Assembly (NCBI GenBank): GCA_002471805.1 | Contig: DKQR01000181.1 | Span: 516 to 12,321 of the forward strand | Direction: 5' to 3' | Length of the DNA stretch: 11,806 bases | From: Fidelibacterota bacterium UBA7303 | GTDB taxonomy: Bacteria > Fidelibacterota > Marinisomatia > Marinisomatales > UBA1611 | Part shown: positions 1 through 6,733 of the stretch, one piece after another | Layout of the letters: each line of letters starts with the position of its first letter | Numbering within the stretch: position 1 is the first letter of the stretch | The notes under the pieces: model-generated | Seen by the model: the letters and a program-made list of their open reading frames with translations, nothing else | Databases searched by the model: none | Told to the model about the DNA's origin: nothing | Position numbers and translations under genes: made by a program

Positions 1-83
1 ATAATGTCCCAAGCGGTATGTACTTTTACAAAGTGATATCAGATAACCGAATCTTAAGCGGGAAAATGCTGCTTTTGAAATAA
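1..83 (+). CDS. C-terminal end of a secreted protein with a T9SS type A sorting domain (5' truncated by window)
   Basis: Reading in frame from base 3 to the TAA at 81-83 gives 26 residues, including GMYFYKVISDNRILSGKMLL and ending LLK. This matches the last strands of the type A C-terminal sorting domain of type IX secretion cargo, whose usual pattern is (P/S)G(V/M)YFYKL...G....GKM(V/L)LLK. Such domains carry folded proteins across the outer membrane and are cut off or anchored at the cell surface. Only this tail is inside the window, so the cargo's enzymatic or binding function cannot be told. A strong terminator follows about 37 bases after the stop, so the gene probably ends its transcription unit. 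The family match is by pattern recognition of a short stretch, but the stretch is very characteristic. Confidence 0.75.
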   Translation, partial: NVPSGMYFYKVISDNRILSGKMLLLK

Positions 84-119
84 TCATATCTCTAAAATAC
101 GATAATTGATATCCAAACC

Positions 120-158
120 AGCAGCCCCGCTTCAGTAGATCGGGGCTGCTTCTTATTT
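120..158 (+). terminator. Intrinsic (rho-independent) terminator
   Basis: A perfect 10-bp stem, AGCAGCCCCG at 120-129 pairing with CGGGGCTGCT at 141-150, encloses an 11-base loop and is followed by the T-rich run TTCTTATTT. It most simply ends the T9SS cargo gene that stops at 83. It is unusual in lying only 6 bases before the ATG of the next gene (165), so that gene's leader must either contain it or start inside it. Confidence 0.85.
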
Positions 159-164
159 AAGGCT

Positions 165-3100
165 ATGAAGCTGCTGTTCATTTCGTTATTCTTGCTGCTC
201 AATGCAGCTATCTCTCAGCAAGTGGGACATATCACCGGAGTGGTTACGGATAAAACAGATGGATCACTGCTTCTGGGAGCAAATGTCATTATCGAAGATA
301 CCGACCAGGGTGCTGCTGCTGATAAGGAAGGTCGGTTTACCATTTCAGCTGTAAACGCTGGTGAATATACCCTGCGGGTCACCTATATTGGCTACCAGCC
401 CTTGAAAAAGGACATCACCGTAAAGACTTCCGAAACCACTACGGTTGACCTGCAGATGGAACCGGAAGCGATCCAGATGGAGACCTATGTGGTAACTGCT
501 TCCCGGCGCAGGGAACGTGTGGAAGATGCTCCCGCTGCAATTTCAGTGATATCTAAAAAAGAAATCAGAAGGGAAAGCAATACTAACCTGGGTGATTATT
601 TAAAAGGAACGAAGGGGATCGATTTCACCCAATCCGGGATAGACAGTTACAACATGACCGCCCGCGGGTTTAATTCATCCTTCAATTCCCGGCTTCTTAC
701 ATTGACAGATGGGCGCATGGCGAATGTTCCCTCCCTGCGCCTGACTGCCTATAACGTAATTCCTGTATCCTTTGAGGATGTGGAGCAGATTGAGGTTGTC
801 CTAGGGCCCGCCTCGGCGCTTTACGGACCCAATGCACACAGCGGGGTCCTGAACATTGTGACCAGTTCACCCATTCGCGCTCAGGGCACCAGTATCAATA
901 TCCAGGGAGGTCTTCTGAACCAGGCAGATACAGATTTACTGAAAAAATTTACATTCCGTACCGCACATAAATTTGATGATTTTGGATTCAAAATTTCCGG
1001 TGTTGCCTTGGCTGGCCAGGATTGGACACATTTTAATGAAGACGAATATGAAGGACATGATCCTGCATTTATCGGCCGCCCGCAATTGAAACATAATATT
1101 ATTGATGAAGGCGGGATACCCGGGGAAGATGGAAGTCCATTATTTACAGCGGATATGCTGGGTTATTTTGATGATGCCAATGAAAGTTGGATCGGGAAAA
1201 GTTATGCAGATAATATTGCATCATTTCCCGCAGAAGAAGGGTCCCCAGTCATCACTGCCGCCATGGTGGCTGAAGCAGCGGATAACCCCTTTAACCAATT
1301 TGAGCTGGGCAATGGAATCATATTATGGAATGTAACTGCTGATAAGATTGGTCAACAATACGCAGACGGCATCGATAATAATGGCGATGGTGCCATAGAT
1401 GAAGGAATTGATCTTGGTATAGATGACGATTCTGAAATATGGTTTGACCAGGTAGATAATGATGGCGATGGGCTTGTAGATGAAGAGGATGAAAGAGGGA
1501 GCGCCTGGCTGGATCGTTTCGGCAGTAATATAGAAGGGACAACCAACTACACAGTAGGAGTTGGGCTGGATTCCACCCATAAATTCGGGTTTGGAGACTA
1601 TACCTATGATGCCAATGGGAATATTGTTTTCGACACAAACCAAAATGGCGAATACAATGATGACTGGGGAAGTGACGGGCTGGACAATGATGGTGACTGG
1701 GGACCTTTTATAGATAGCCTTGGCATAACATACGATATTTCAGAAGAATCATTCACCGATTTGAATGGAAATGGCAGTTGCGATGGAACAGAATATTACT
1801 GGGATGGCAATGAAAATGGCATTTGGGATTCTGGAGAGCTTCTTTTTGATTGGGGATTGGATGGCGTAGATGGTACCGGAGACTTTGGTGAAGGCAATGG
1901 AATATGGGACGGTGAAACTTTTACAGATTTAAATGGAAATGAAACCTGGGATCAATTCATGAATAATGATATTGATGGGGATGGCAAACCCAGCAGAGGT
2001 GAAACAGGTGTAGATGAGCTGGATGAGAAAGATTTCGTCATGAATTATGGAGGTCTGCCACACATTTATAATGACGCGAATGATGATGGTATAAAAGATT
2101 ATCCAGACTTTAATGTAAGGAATTATCGTTACGATGTCAGGTTTGATTGGGAGCCAAACTCAGACTTGACACTGAGTTTTTCCCATGGGTATGCATGGGC
2201 AAGAAACATTAATATCACCGGGATTGCCCGTTATTTAGCGGATGGCTGGGTGTATCGATATTACCAGGGTAGATTGCGTTGGAAAAATTTCTTTTTACAA
2301 ACTTATCTAAATTCAAGTTATTCCGGAGATCCAACCCATCCAACCCGAAACATGGCTACAGGCGGTCTCATTTATGACCGCTCAAAAAAATTCAGCGCCC
2401 AATTCCAGCACACCATGGAATTACTTAAAGGTGATTTTCGTTTTGTATGGGGTCTGGATTATTTCTTAACGATGCCTGATACTCGCGGGACTATTCTCTC
2501 AGATAAGCAACTGACTGATCGGCGGGACAACAACGGTAATGGAGAAGCAGGGTCACCATATACCTTCGCAGACAGAAATGATAACACGTTCTATGATGAT
2601 GGAGAATTTTATTCAACCTGGGCAACGAATACAACCGGCATATTTGGTGGAACTCCTACAGATACGTTGAATGTCAATAGTGATGGATCTGTAACCTACA
2701 ATGACAATGTTCTCCATGCTTTAGCGGATGGATATGATAACGATGGAGATAGTGATGACTTTAAAGATCTGAATGGAAATGGGGTTCCTGATTTTGTTGA
2801 CATTGATGGAGATGGCAATTATTCCTTCGGTGAAACTGTTGAACCAGGTGTGAGATGGATGGGCGGTAATCAATTTTTTGTTTATGCCGATAAAATTGAT
2901 AATGATGGTGATGGAAAAACTGACGAAAATATTGATGAGGGTATTGATGAAGCTGCTGAGGATAACCGCTATACGGTGAACGAAATGGGTGCATACTACC
3001 AGATAAACTGGAAACTGGCAGATAAGGTTGAATTAATCCAGGCTACCCGGATGGATATTCATGACCGCTTGACTGATATGGTCAACTTTAACAACCAGGG

Positions 3101-4253
3101 GTTTGGAATGGGTTACAGCCCCTTGGACTGGGAATTCGATTTCAGTCAGACGGACGGGATTCAGGTGTCCCCAAAGATCGGATTAACCTATAAACCCAAA
3201 GAGAATCAAAATTTTCGAATTACCTGGGCCACAGCCTTTAATACGCCTACAAATCAGGCCCTGTTCCTGGATATCTTCATCACACGGGTAGCAATCTTCA
3301 AGGTTTATGCCCAGGGTGCTGGCGGCGGCTATGTTTTCCCAAGGGATTCTCTAGGCAACCCTTATTACTACAGTATCGAAGAGTTTGAGTTTCTGCCAGT
3401 TGATACCAGTGAAAGTATACTTTTCTACCCCTCTACTGATCCTCGGATTGACGGGTTTTACGGACAGCAAGTAAAGGACCTTCCCGAAATTGAAGCGGAA
3501 AATGTAAAATCTTGGGAATTGGGATATAAGGGTCGGCTGAATAGTAGGATGTTTGGCACCCTGGATCTGTATGCCAGCCATTACAATAGCTTTGTAAGTC
3601 CGGTCACGTTCATTACGCCAATTGTCATCGAAAAGAAAGTCCTTGAAACCGACTACAATAATGATGGTATTGTCAACACCATTAATGACCTTAATAATAA
3701 TATCATTACAGACCAAGATGATTATGATGAATCATTCGACAACTGGCGAGATGCAATTCAAGGGGTTACCGCTATGAAAATGATCCCTGGTTACACTCCG
3801 CCGGTGGTGGTAGGCTATATTAATTACGGCGAAGTCGATATGTGGGGTATGGATGCCAGCATCACCTATTTTATTAACCGGGAATGGAATCTGGATTTGA
3901 CCTATTCACATCTGGGCATGACCGAAGTGTTTAATCCCATTACTAACAATGAAGACCCTATCAATGCACCCAGACATAAAGGCGGAATGAAATTACAGTA
4001 TAGCCCCCAGAGATGGCCATTAACATGTTCGTTGAATGCTCGTTACGTAGATGGTTTTAAGTGGTCATCAGGAATCTACTTCGGTAATATTAAACCTTAT
4101 ACAATATTGGACCTCCACGCTGGGTATGAATTCAACAAGTATGTAAAAGTCAACTTTACAATCAATAATCTGTTTAATCACTATCACACAGAAATTGTTG
4201 GCGGACCATCCCTGGGCCGTATTTTATTGCTGCGGCTGCAGACAAAATTCTAG
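165..4253 (+). CDS. TonB-dependent outer-membrane receptor with CarboxypepD_reg domain and calcium-loop-like insertions
   Basis: This is an outer-membrane active transporter energised by TonB; the substrate cannot be told from sequence. A signal peptide (residues 1-19, a hydrophobic run ending AISQQ) leads into a carboxypeptidase-regulatory-like beta domain (about 22-102; GVVTDKTDGSLLLGANV, then IGYQP). A TonB-box-like segment follows (about 105-113, METYVVTAS), then the plug (about 119-235; VEDAPAAISVIS, LGPASALYGPNAHSGVLNI) and a 22-strand-type barrel. The barrel ends in a typical aromatic C-terminus (NNLFNHYH..., last residue F). At 1362 residues it is several hundred longer than common receptors of this class. 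The excess is acidic loops full of DxDxDG-type repeats (about 401-648, 788-929 and 1163-1190), probably on the outer face. The start at 165 gives the signal peptide directly; the upstream AAGG is weak and very close. Genes of this architecture often import glycans, peptides or metal complexes, but no SusD partner is visible here. Confidence 0.93.
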   Translation: MKLLFISLFLLLNAAISQQVGHITGVVTDKTDGSLLLGANVIIEDTDQGAAADKEGRFTISAVNAGEYTLRVTYIGYQPLKKDITVKTSETTTVDLQMEPEAIQMETYVVTASRRRERVEDAPAAISVISKKEIRRESNTNLGDYLKGTKGIDFTQSGIDSYNMTARGFNSSFNSRLLTLTDGRMANVPSLRLTAYNVIPVSFEDVEQIEVVLGPASALYGPNAHSGVLNIVTSSPIRAQGTSINIQGGLLNQADTDLLKKFTFRTAHKFDDFGFKISGVALAGQDWTHFNEDEYEGHDPAFIGRPQLKHNIIDEGGIPGEDGSPLFTADMLGYFDDANESWIGKSYADNIASFPAEEGSPVITAAMVAEAADNPFNQFELGNGIILWNVTADKIGQQYADGIDNNGDGAIDEGIDLGIDDDSEIWFDQVDNDGDGLVDEEDERGSAWLDRFGSNIEGTTNYTVGVGLDSTHKFGFGDYTYDANGNIVFDTNQNGEYNDDWGSDGLDNDGDWGPFIDSLGITYDISEESFTDLNGNGSCDGTEYYWDGNENGIWDSGELLFDWGLDGVDGTGDFGEGNGIWDGETFTDLNGNETWDQFMNNDIDGDGKPSRGETGVDELDEKDFVMNYGGLPHIYNDANDDGIKDYPDFNVRNYRYDVRFDWEPNSDLTLSFSHGYAWARNINITGIARYLADGWVYRYYQGRLRWKNFFLQTYLNSSYSGDPTHPTRNMATGGLIYDRSKKFSAQFQHTMELLKGDFRFVWGLDYFLTMPDTRGTILSDKQLTDRRDNNGNGEAGSPYTFADRNDNTFYDDGEFYSTWATNTTGIFGGTPTDTLNVNSDGSVTYNDNVLHALADGYDNDGDSDDFKDLNGNGVPDFVDIDGDGNYSFGETVEPGVRWMGGNQFFVYADKIDNDGDGKTDENIDEGIDEAAEDNRYTVNEMGAYYQINWKLADKVELIQATRMDIHDRLTDMVNFNNQGFGMGYSPLDWEFDFSQTDGIQVSPKIGLTYKPKENQNFRITWATAFNTPTNQALFLDIFITRVAIFKVYAQGAGGGYVFPRDSLGNPYYYSIEEFEFLPVDTSESILFYPSTDPRIDGFYGQQVKDLPEIEAENVKSWELGYKGRLNSRMFGTLDLYASHYNSFVSPVTFITPIVIEKKVLETDYNNDGIVNTINDLNNNIITDQDDYDESFDNWRDAIQGVTAMKMIPGYTPPVVVGYINYGEVDMWGMDASITYFINREWNLDLTYSHLGMTEVFNPITNNEDPINAPRHKGGMKLQYSPQRWPLTCSLNARYVDGFKWSSGIYFGNIKPYTILDLHAGYEFNKYVKVNFTINNLFNHYHTEIVGGPSLGRILLLRLQTKF
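1365..2108 (+). repeat. Coding repeats: first cluster of EF-hand-like Asp/Asn/Gly loops in the receptor
   Basis: Residues about 401-648 of the receptor hold a string of degenerate calcium-loop motifs: DGIDNNGDGAIDEGID (401), DQVDNDGDGLVDEE (428), DGLDNDGDW (504), DLNGNGSCDGTE (532), DGNENGIWDSGE (547), DLNGNETWD (588), DIDGDGKPSRGE (602) and DANDDGIKD (637). At DNA level they appear as variants of GATAATGATGGTGATGG. The spacing of Asp, Asn and Gly follows the DxDxDG calcium-binding loop of EF-hand and thrombospondin-3-like repeats. Calcium binding is inferred from the motif only. Confidence 0.75.
2526..2951 (+). repeat. Coding repeats: second cluster of EF-hand-like loops in the receptor
   Basis: Residues about 788-929 carry DNNGNGEAG (788), DRNDNTFYDDGE (803), DGYDNDGDSDD (855), DLNGNGVPDFVDIDGDGNY (868-886) and DKIDNDGDGKTDENIDEG (909-926). 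The last resembles the first cluster's 401-416 motif closely, both ending DE..IDEGID, which suggests duplication between loops. A third, weaker patch (DYNNDGIVNTINDLNNN, from residue 1163) lies at 3651-3737. Confidence 0.7.
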
Positions 4254-4362
4254 AACATATTTTCCAGTTTGGTCTAATCGAACCTATGGGTTATTTAAAG
4301 ATGACAAAGTTGAAGTAGGGGAGAACCTGGGTATGGTATGAAGGTAAACCTCCAAAAATGAT

Positions 4363-4689
4363 CTAGTTGGGCAGAATATCCTTCGGCGGCTTTACCCCAA
4401 AGCCTGAGAAACCATCATCCTGCTTGGGATGATTGATTTCTCCGTGTTTGGCTTCAAATTTTTTAATATTTTCATTCAAAGCACCCAGGAATGCCTTTGC
4501 ATGGGGAGGGGCCATCACGATGCGGGAATGAACTTTCGCTTTGGGAACACCGGGAAGAATGCGGGTAAAATCCAACACAAACTCAGCGGGAGAATGGGTC
4601 ACAACAACAAAATTGGCATATTCACCGGAGCTTACCTTTTCATCGAGTTCAATATTGATTTGCTGGACATTTTTCTTTTTTTCATCCAT
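4363..4689 (-). CDS. DUF3467 family protein
   Basis: This 108-residue cytoplasmic protein has no signal or membrane segment. It shows the hallmark core of DUF3467: INIELDEKVSSGEYANFVVV, then THSPAEFVLDFTRILPGVPK, AKVHSRIVMAPPHAKAFLGA and a helix LNENIKKFEAKHGEI. The family's function is not established; it is a small single-domain protein found widely in bacteria and archaea. The Lys/Pro-rich tail (GFSGFGVKPPKDILPN) is variable in the family. It is the second gene of a two-gene operon, starting 11 bases after the zinc-ribbon gene stops, with a Shine-Dalgarno sequence overlapping that stop. Length is normal for the family. Confidence 0.88.
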   Translation of the reverse strand: MDEKKKNVQQINIELDEKVSSGEYANFVVVTHSPAEFVLDFTRILPGVPKAKVHSRIVMAPPHAKAFLGALNENIKKFEAKHGEINHPKQDDGFSGFGVKPPKDILPN

Positions 4690-4696
4690 ATAATTT

Positions 4697-4703
4697 TCAC
4701 CTA
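4697..4703 (-). promoter_or_regulatory. Shine-Dalgarno of the DUF3467 gene overlapping the upstream stop codon
   Basis: On the minus strand the zinc-ribbon gene ends TAG, and the TAGGTGA spanning it holds an AGGTG Shine-Dalgarno 8 bases before the ATG at 4689. Ribosomes ending on the first gene therefore sit on the second gene's binding site, which points to coupled translation. Confidence 0.6.
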
Positions 4704-5096
4704 TTTAGCTTTTTTTTCAAAATCCCGTTCATTGAACTCCTCCCAGTCATCATTGATTCCATCAAATTCTGTATAACCTTCCGTTTCATCCTCTTCAACA
4801 TTCTTGGGAAATAATTCATTTTCATAAATGTTAAAAACATCTTTTTTCTTTTCATATTCGCTGGGATCGCCTTCTTCCTCCTTAGTTTGATCCAGGTCAT
4901 CCACATCATCACTGTATACATCCTGGTCAAAAAAGTCCAGATTCTTAACGATACCGTTGGCCATCAAAAACTCCAGGAAATCAAGGTATTTTCTATCCTT
5001 GAGATCTGTTTTGCAGTTGGGACACTTCAGAGAGTCTTTCAGATCAATTTCTTCGATGGTATTTTCACAGGCCGGACAGATTAAGCCTTCAAGCAT
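4701..5096 (-). CDS. Small acidic zinc-ribbon protein
   Basis: This is a 131-residue cytoplasmic protein. The first 30 residues form a two-knuckle zinc ribbon, CPAC (Cys7, Cys10) and CPNC (Cys25, Cys28), a typical four-Cys zinc site. A short helical part (RKYLDFLEFLMANGIVKNL) follows, then a long, strongly acidic and probably disordered tail (about 58-125) rich in Asp and Glu. No catalytic domain is visible and I do not recognise a named family. Such ribbons often mediate contacts with nucleic acid or protein, but that is inference. The start at 5096 is well supported: AGAGGG lies 8 bases upstream and a good promoter lies just beyond it. It forms an operon with the DUF3467 gene downstream. 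Confidence 0.8.
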   Translation of the reverse strand: MLEGLICPACENTIEEIDLKDSLKCPNCKTDLKDRKYLDFLEFLMANGIVKNLDFFDQDVYSDDVDDLDQTKEEEGDPSEYEKKKDVFNIYENELFPKNVEEDETEGYTEFDGINDDWEEFNERDFEKKAK

Positions 5097-5123
5097 TTAT
5101 ATTTCCCTCTAAAATCGGCGGTT

Positions 5124-5152
5124 AATATAGTTGCCAGGTTTTTCGTCGTCAA
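5124..5152 (-). promoter_or_regulatory. Sigma-70-type promoter for the zinc-ribbon/DUF3467 operon
   Basis: On the minus strand, TTGACG (-35, 5152-5147), a 17-base spacer and TATATT (-10, 5129-5124) are close to consensus with ideal spacing. Transcription would start near 5117, giving a leader of about 20 bases that ends in the AGAGGG ribosome binding site. It means the operon need not depend on the genes further upstream. Confidence 0.7.
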
Positions 5153-5224
5153 CTACTTTACCAAGATAGAAGGATGTTTTTTACTCAGGCAGTTTCCGTG
5201 AAAAATTGAACTATATTTCTTTTT

Positions 5225-5329
5225 TCAGATTATGCATGCCGAGTGGACAAACAGGTGACCATACTGCTGTGTCAGCGACAGGGGACCAAGATTTAATGCA
5301 TGGTCATCTTCAAAAACAATACTATTCAC
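5225..5329 (-). pseudogene. Truncated start of a GlmU-like sugar nucleotidyltransferase (NTP_transf_4-like remnant)
   Basis: A GTG start overlaps the TGA of the preceding gene (GTGA, 5329-5326), and 34 codons follow before TGA at 5227-5225. The peptide begins NSIVFEDDHALNLGPLSLTQ and continues QYGHLFVHSACII. It resembles the N-terminus of the sugar nucleotidyltransferase family of Bacteroidetes-like bacteria, whose pattern is roughly (I/L)FED....NL.PL(T/S)LTRP...LR.G. The family's usual Arg-Pro after LT is Gln-Gln here, and everything beyond the first beta-alpha unit is missing; real members run to several hundred residues. After the stop the frame shows only a short low-complexity stretch, then another stop. 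The operon-like overlap suggests a once intact gene that decayed. A functional micropeptide is possible but less likely. The family match is mine from memory, over a short stretch. Confidence 0.5.
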
Positions 5330-5868
5330 GATAAACCTAATATTTGTTCAATTGTATGATAATTATTCTCAAAAAAACCAGAATCCGCCCTTTGAATGAT
5401 CAGGGAATATAATTTATCAGCAAGATCAGATTGAAATCCAATCTTGATCGGAATCTCCAATTCTAAGATCATCATGGCCATGGCCGGGTGAAATTCTTGG
5501 TTTAAGTCAACCATGGCATCATAGCGAACGGATTTGACTCTCTCCAATACGGATGGATTGGCAATGACACCCCACCAGTTTAGGTCTTCATCATTGTAAG
5601 TGATGATACTTGGCTTTAGTTGTTCAGGATAATATATCAATCCACTTTGATGAACCAAATAACGGATCGTTTTGGTCTCCTTCTCCAAGTCACGTTTTAC
5701 AAAATAAGCTGCGATCTGAGCATTCACCGCATCGGCTGGCAGCAGGAAAAGGATAGCATCTGCACCAGATCCCTTTTTGGTGATCCTGATTTTGGGGTCA
5801 CCTTTTGCAAATGTCTTTGAAAGGTAGTGCCAGGCCATAAGACATTTAAATCGCCAGGGGATATCCAT
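5326..5868 (-). CDS. Small GT9 (heptosyltransferase)-like / DUF6913-like protein, function unknown
   Basis: The 180-residue cytoplasmic protein has a Rossmann-like opening (about 37-55, ADAILFLLPADAVNAQIAAY). A later segment (about 117-147, VDLNQEFHPAMAMMILELEI followed by PIKIGFQ) recalls the half-site of glycosyltransferase family 9 enzymes, where a sugar-nucleotide donor binds (..lIDL....a.l..l.....riGf). At 180 residues it is about half a normal GT9 enzyme, like the small DUF6913 proteins of Bacteroidetes, so it may not be an active transferase. Next to a sugar nucleotidyltransferase remnant, a role in envelope polysaccharide is plausible but unproven. The chosen ATG lacks a ribosome binding site. 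A good AGGAG (5907-5903) lies 7 bases before an in-frame CTG (5895), which would add nine residues, so the start is uncertain. Confidence 0.6.
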   Translation of the reverse strand: MDIPWRFKCLMAWHYLSKTFAKGDPKIRITKKGSGADAILFLLPADAVNAQIAAYFVKRDLEKETKTIRYLVHQSGLIYYPEQLKPSIITYNDEDLNWWGVIANPSVLERVKSVRYDAMVDLNQEFHPAMAMMILELEIPIKIGFQSDLADKLYSLIIQRADSGFFENNYHTIEQILGLS

Positions 5869-5989
5869 GGGAAAATATAACCAGAGATCATACAGGTTAA
5901 AACTCCTGTGAAGGTTTTACTCAAGCTGGATAAATTCAGGAACATTTATGTTATATATTCTTACAACAACTTTTTAGGTACGATATTCA

Positions 5990-6733
5990 ATGACTATCGG
6001 AAAAAAATTATTATGGGGCAGCCTGGGTTGGGTTCTGGGCGGCCCTATTGGAGCAGTACTCGGTTATGCTTTTGCTTCCATGGACGAGAGCAATACCAGG
6101 CAGAGTTGGAGCCAAACTGAAACCTTTGGTCATCAAAAATATCCCCGGACAAAACCTGGAGATTTCATTGTATCACTGCTTGTACTTTTCGCAAAAGTAA
6201 TGAAAGCAGATAAAAAACTGTTAAAATCTGAGCTTGATTACGTAAAACAGTTTCTACGACAGCAATTTACCATTAGGGAAACTCAGGAATTTATGGTTTT
6301 GCTGAAAGATATTCTGAAGCAGGAATACGCCCTGAAAGATGTTTGCCGGCAGATCCAGAGATCCATGGATCACCCCAGCCGGCTGGAGATAATTCATATT
6401 TTATTCGGTCTCTCAGCGGCAGACGGCGAGGTTCATCCTGATGAGGTCCGTGTTATTCATACCATAGCCAACTATCTGAATATCAATCAACATGATTATG
6501 AGTCCATCAAGGCCATGTTTGTAGGCGACTCATCTGCTTCTTATACGATTCTGGAGATCGATTCAACTGTCTCGGATCAAGAGGTCAAAAAAGCTTATCG
6601 CAGAATGGCCAATAAATACCATCCAGATAAAGTTTCGCATCTTGGGAAGGAGCTTCGTAAAGTCGCCGAAGAAAAGTTCAAGTCTGTTAATGAGGCTTAT
6701 CAAACAATTAAAAAAGAAAGAGGTCTGAATTGA
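5990..6733 (+). CDS. djlA: DjlA-like co-chaperone (TerB-like domain + C-terminal J domain)
   Basis: This 247-residue protein is arranged as in DjlA. A Gly-rich hydrophobic N-terminus (residues 5-30, LLWGSLGWVLGGPIGAVLGY) is likely membrane-associated. A TerB-like all-helical domain (about 55-175) has the two acidic turns KADKKLLKSE (Asp74) and AADGEVHPDE (Asp145, Glu147) that bind metal in TerB. The J domain (about 183-245) carries the HPD motif at 211-213 in KYHPDK and helix III FKSVNEAYQTIKKE. J domains stimulate ATP hydrolysis by DnaK, so this should recruit DnaK to the inner membrane. The protein is close to the size of E. coli DjlA. The ATG at 5990 has only a weak AGGT upstream. A TATATT that could be a -10 box lies at 5954-5959, without a convincing -35. 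Its stop overlaps the start of the mutase gene, so the two are probably co-transcribed and translationally coupled. Confidence 0.85.
   Translation: MTIGKKLLWGSLGWVLGGPIGAVLGYAFASMDESNTRQSWSQTETFGHQKYPRTKPGDFIVSLLVLFAKVMKADKKLLKSELDYVKQFLRQQFTIRETQEFMVLLKDILKQEYALKDVCRQIQRSMDHPSRLEIIHILFGLSAADGEVHPDEVRVIHTIANYLNINQHDYESIKAMFVGDSSASYTILEIDSTVSDQEVKKAYRRMANKYHPDKVSHLGKELRKVAEEKFKSVNEAYQTIKKERGLN
6719..6723 (+). promoter_or_regulatory. Shine-Dalgarno supporting the TTG start of the mutase gene
   Basis: AGAGG lies 6 bases before TTG at 6730, inside the last codons of the djlA-like gene. It supports TTG rather than the first ATG (codon 19), which falls inside the conserved mutase N-terminus. Confidence 0.6.

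Noticed and set aside
1318..1643. Overlapping minus-strand open frames of about 106 codons inside the receptor gene
   Set aside because: They mirror the Asp/Asn/Gly-rich repeats (runs of His, Ile, Ser), lack ribosome sites and look like no protein; the plus-strand gene explains them.
5257..5307. Inverted repeat TGACCAT / ATGGTCA considered as a terminator of the GT9-like gene
   Set aside because: Only 7 bp with a loop of more than 30 bases and no T-run, and it falls inside the nucleotidyltransferase-like remnant, whose codons explain the bases better.
5869..5989. AT-rich divergent region considered as a pair of back-to-back promoters
   Set aside because: TATATT at 5954-5959 is a possible -10 for the plus strand, but no -35 with proper spacing is seen for either direction.
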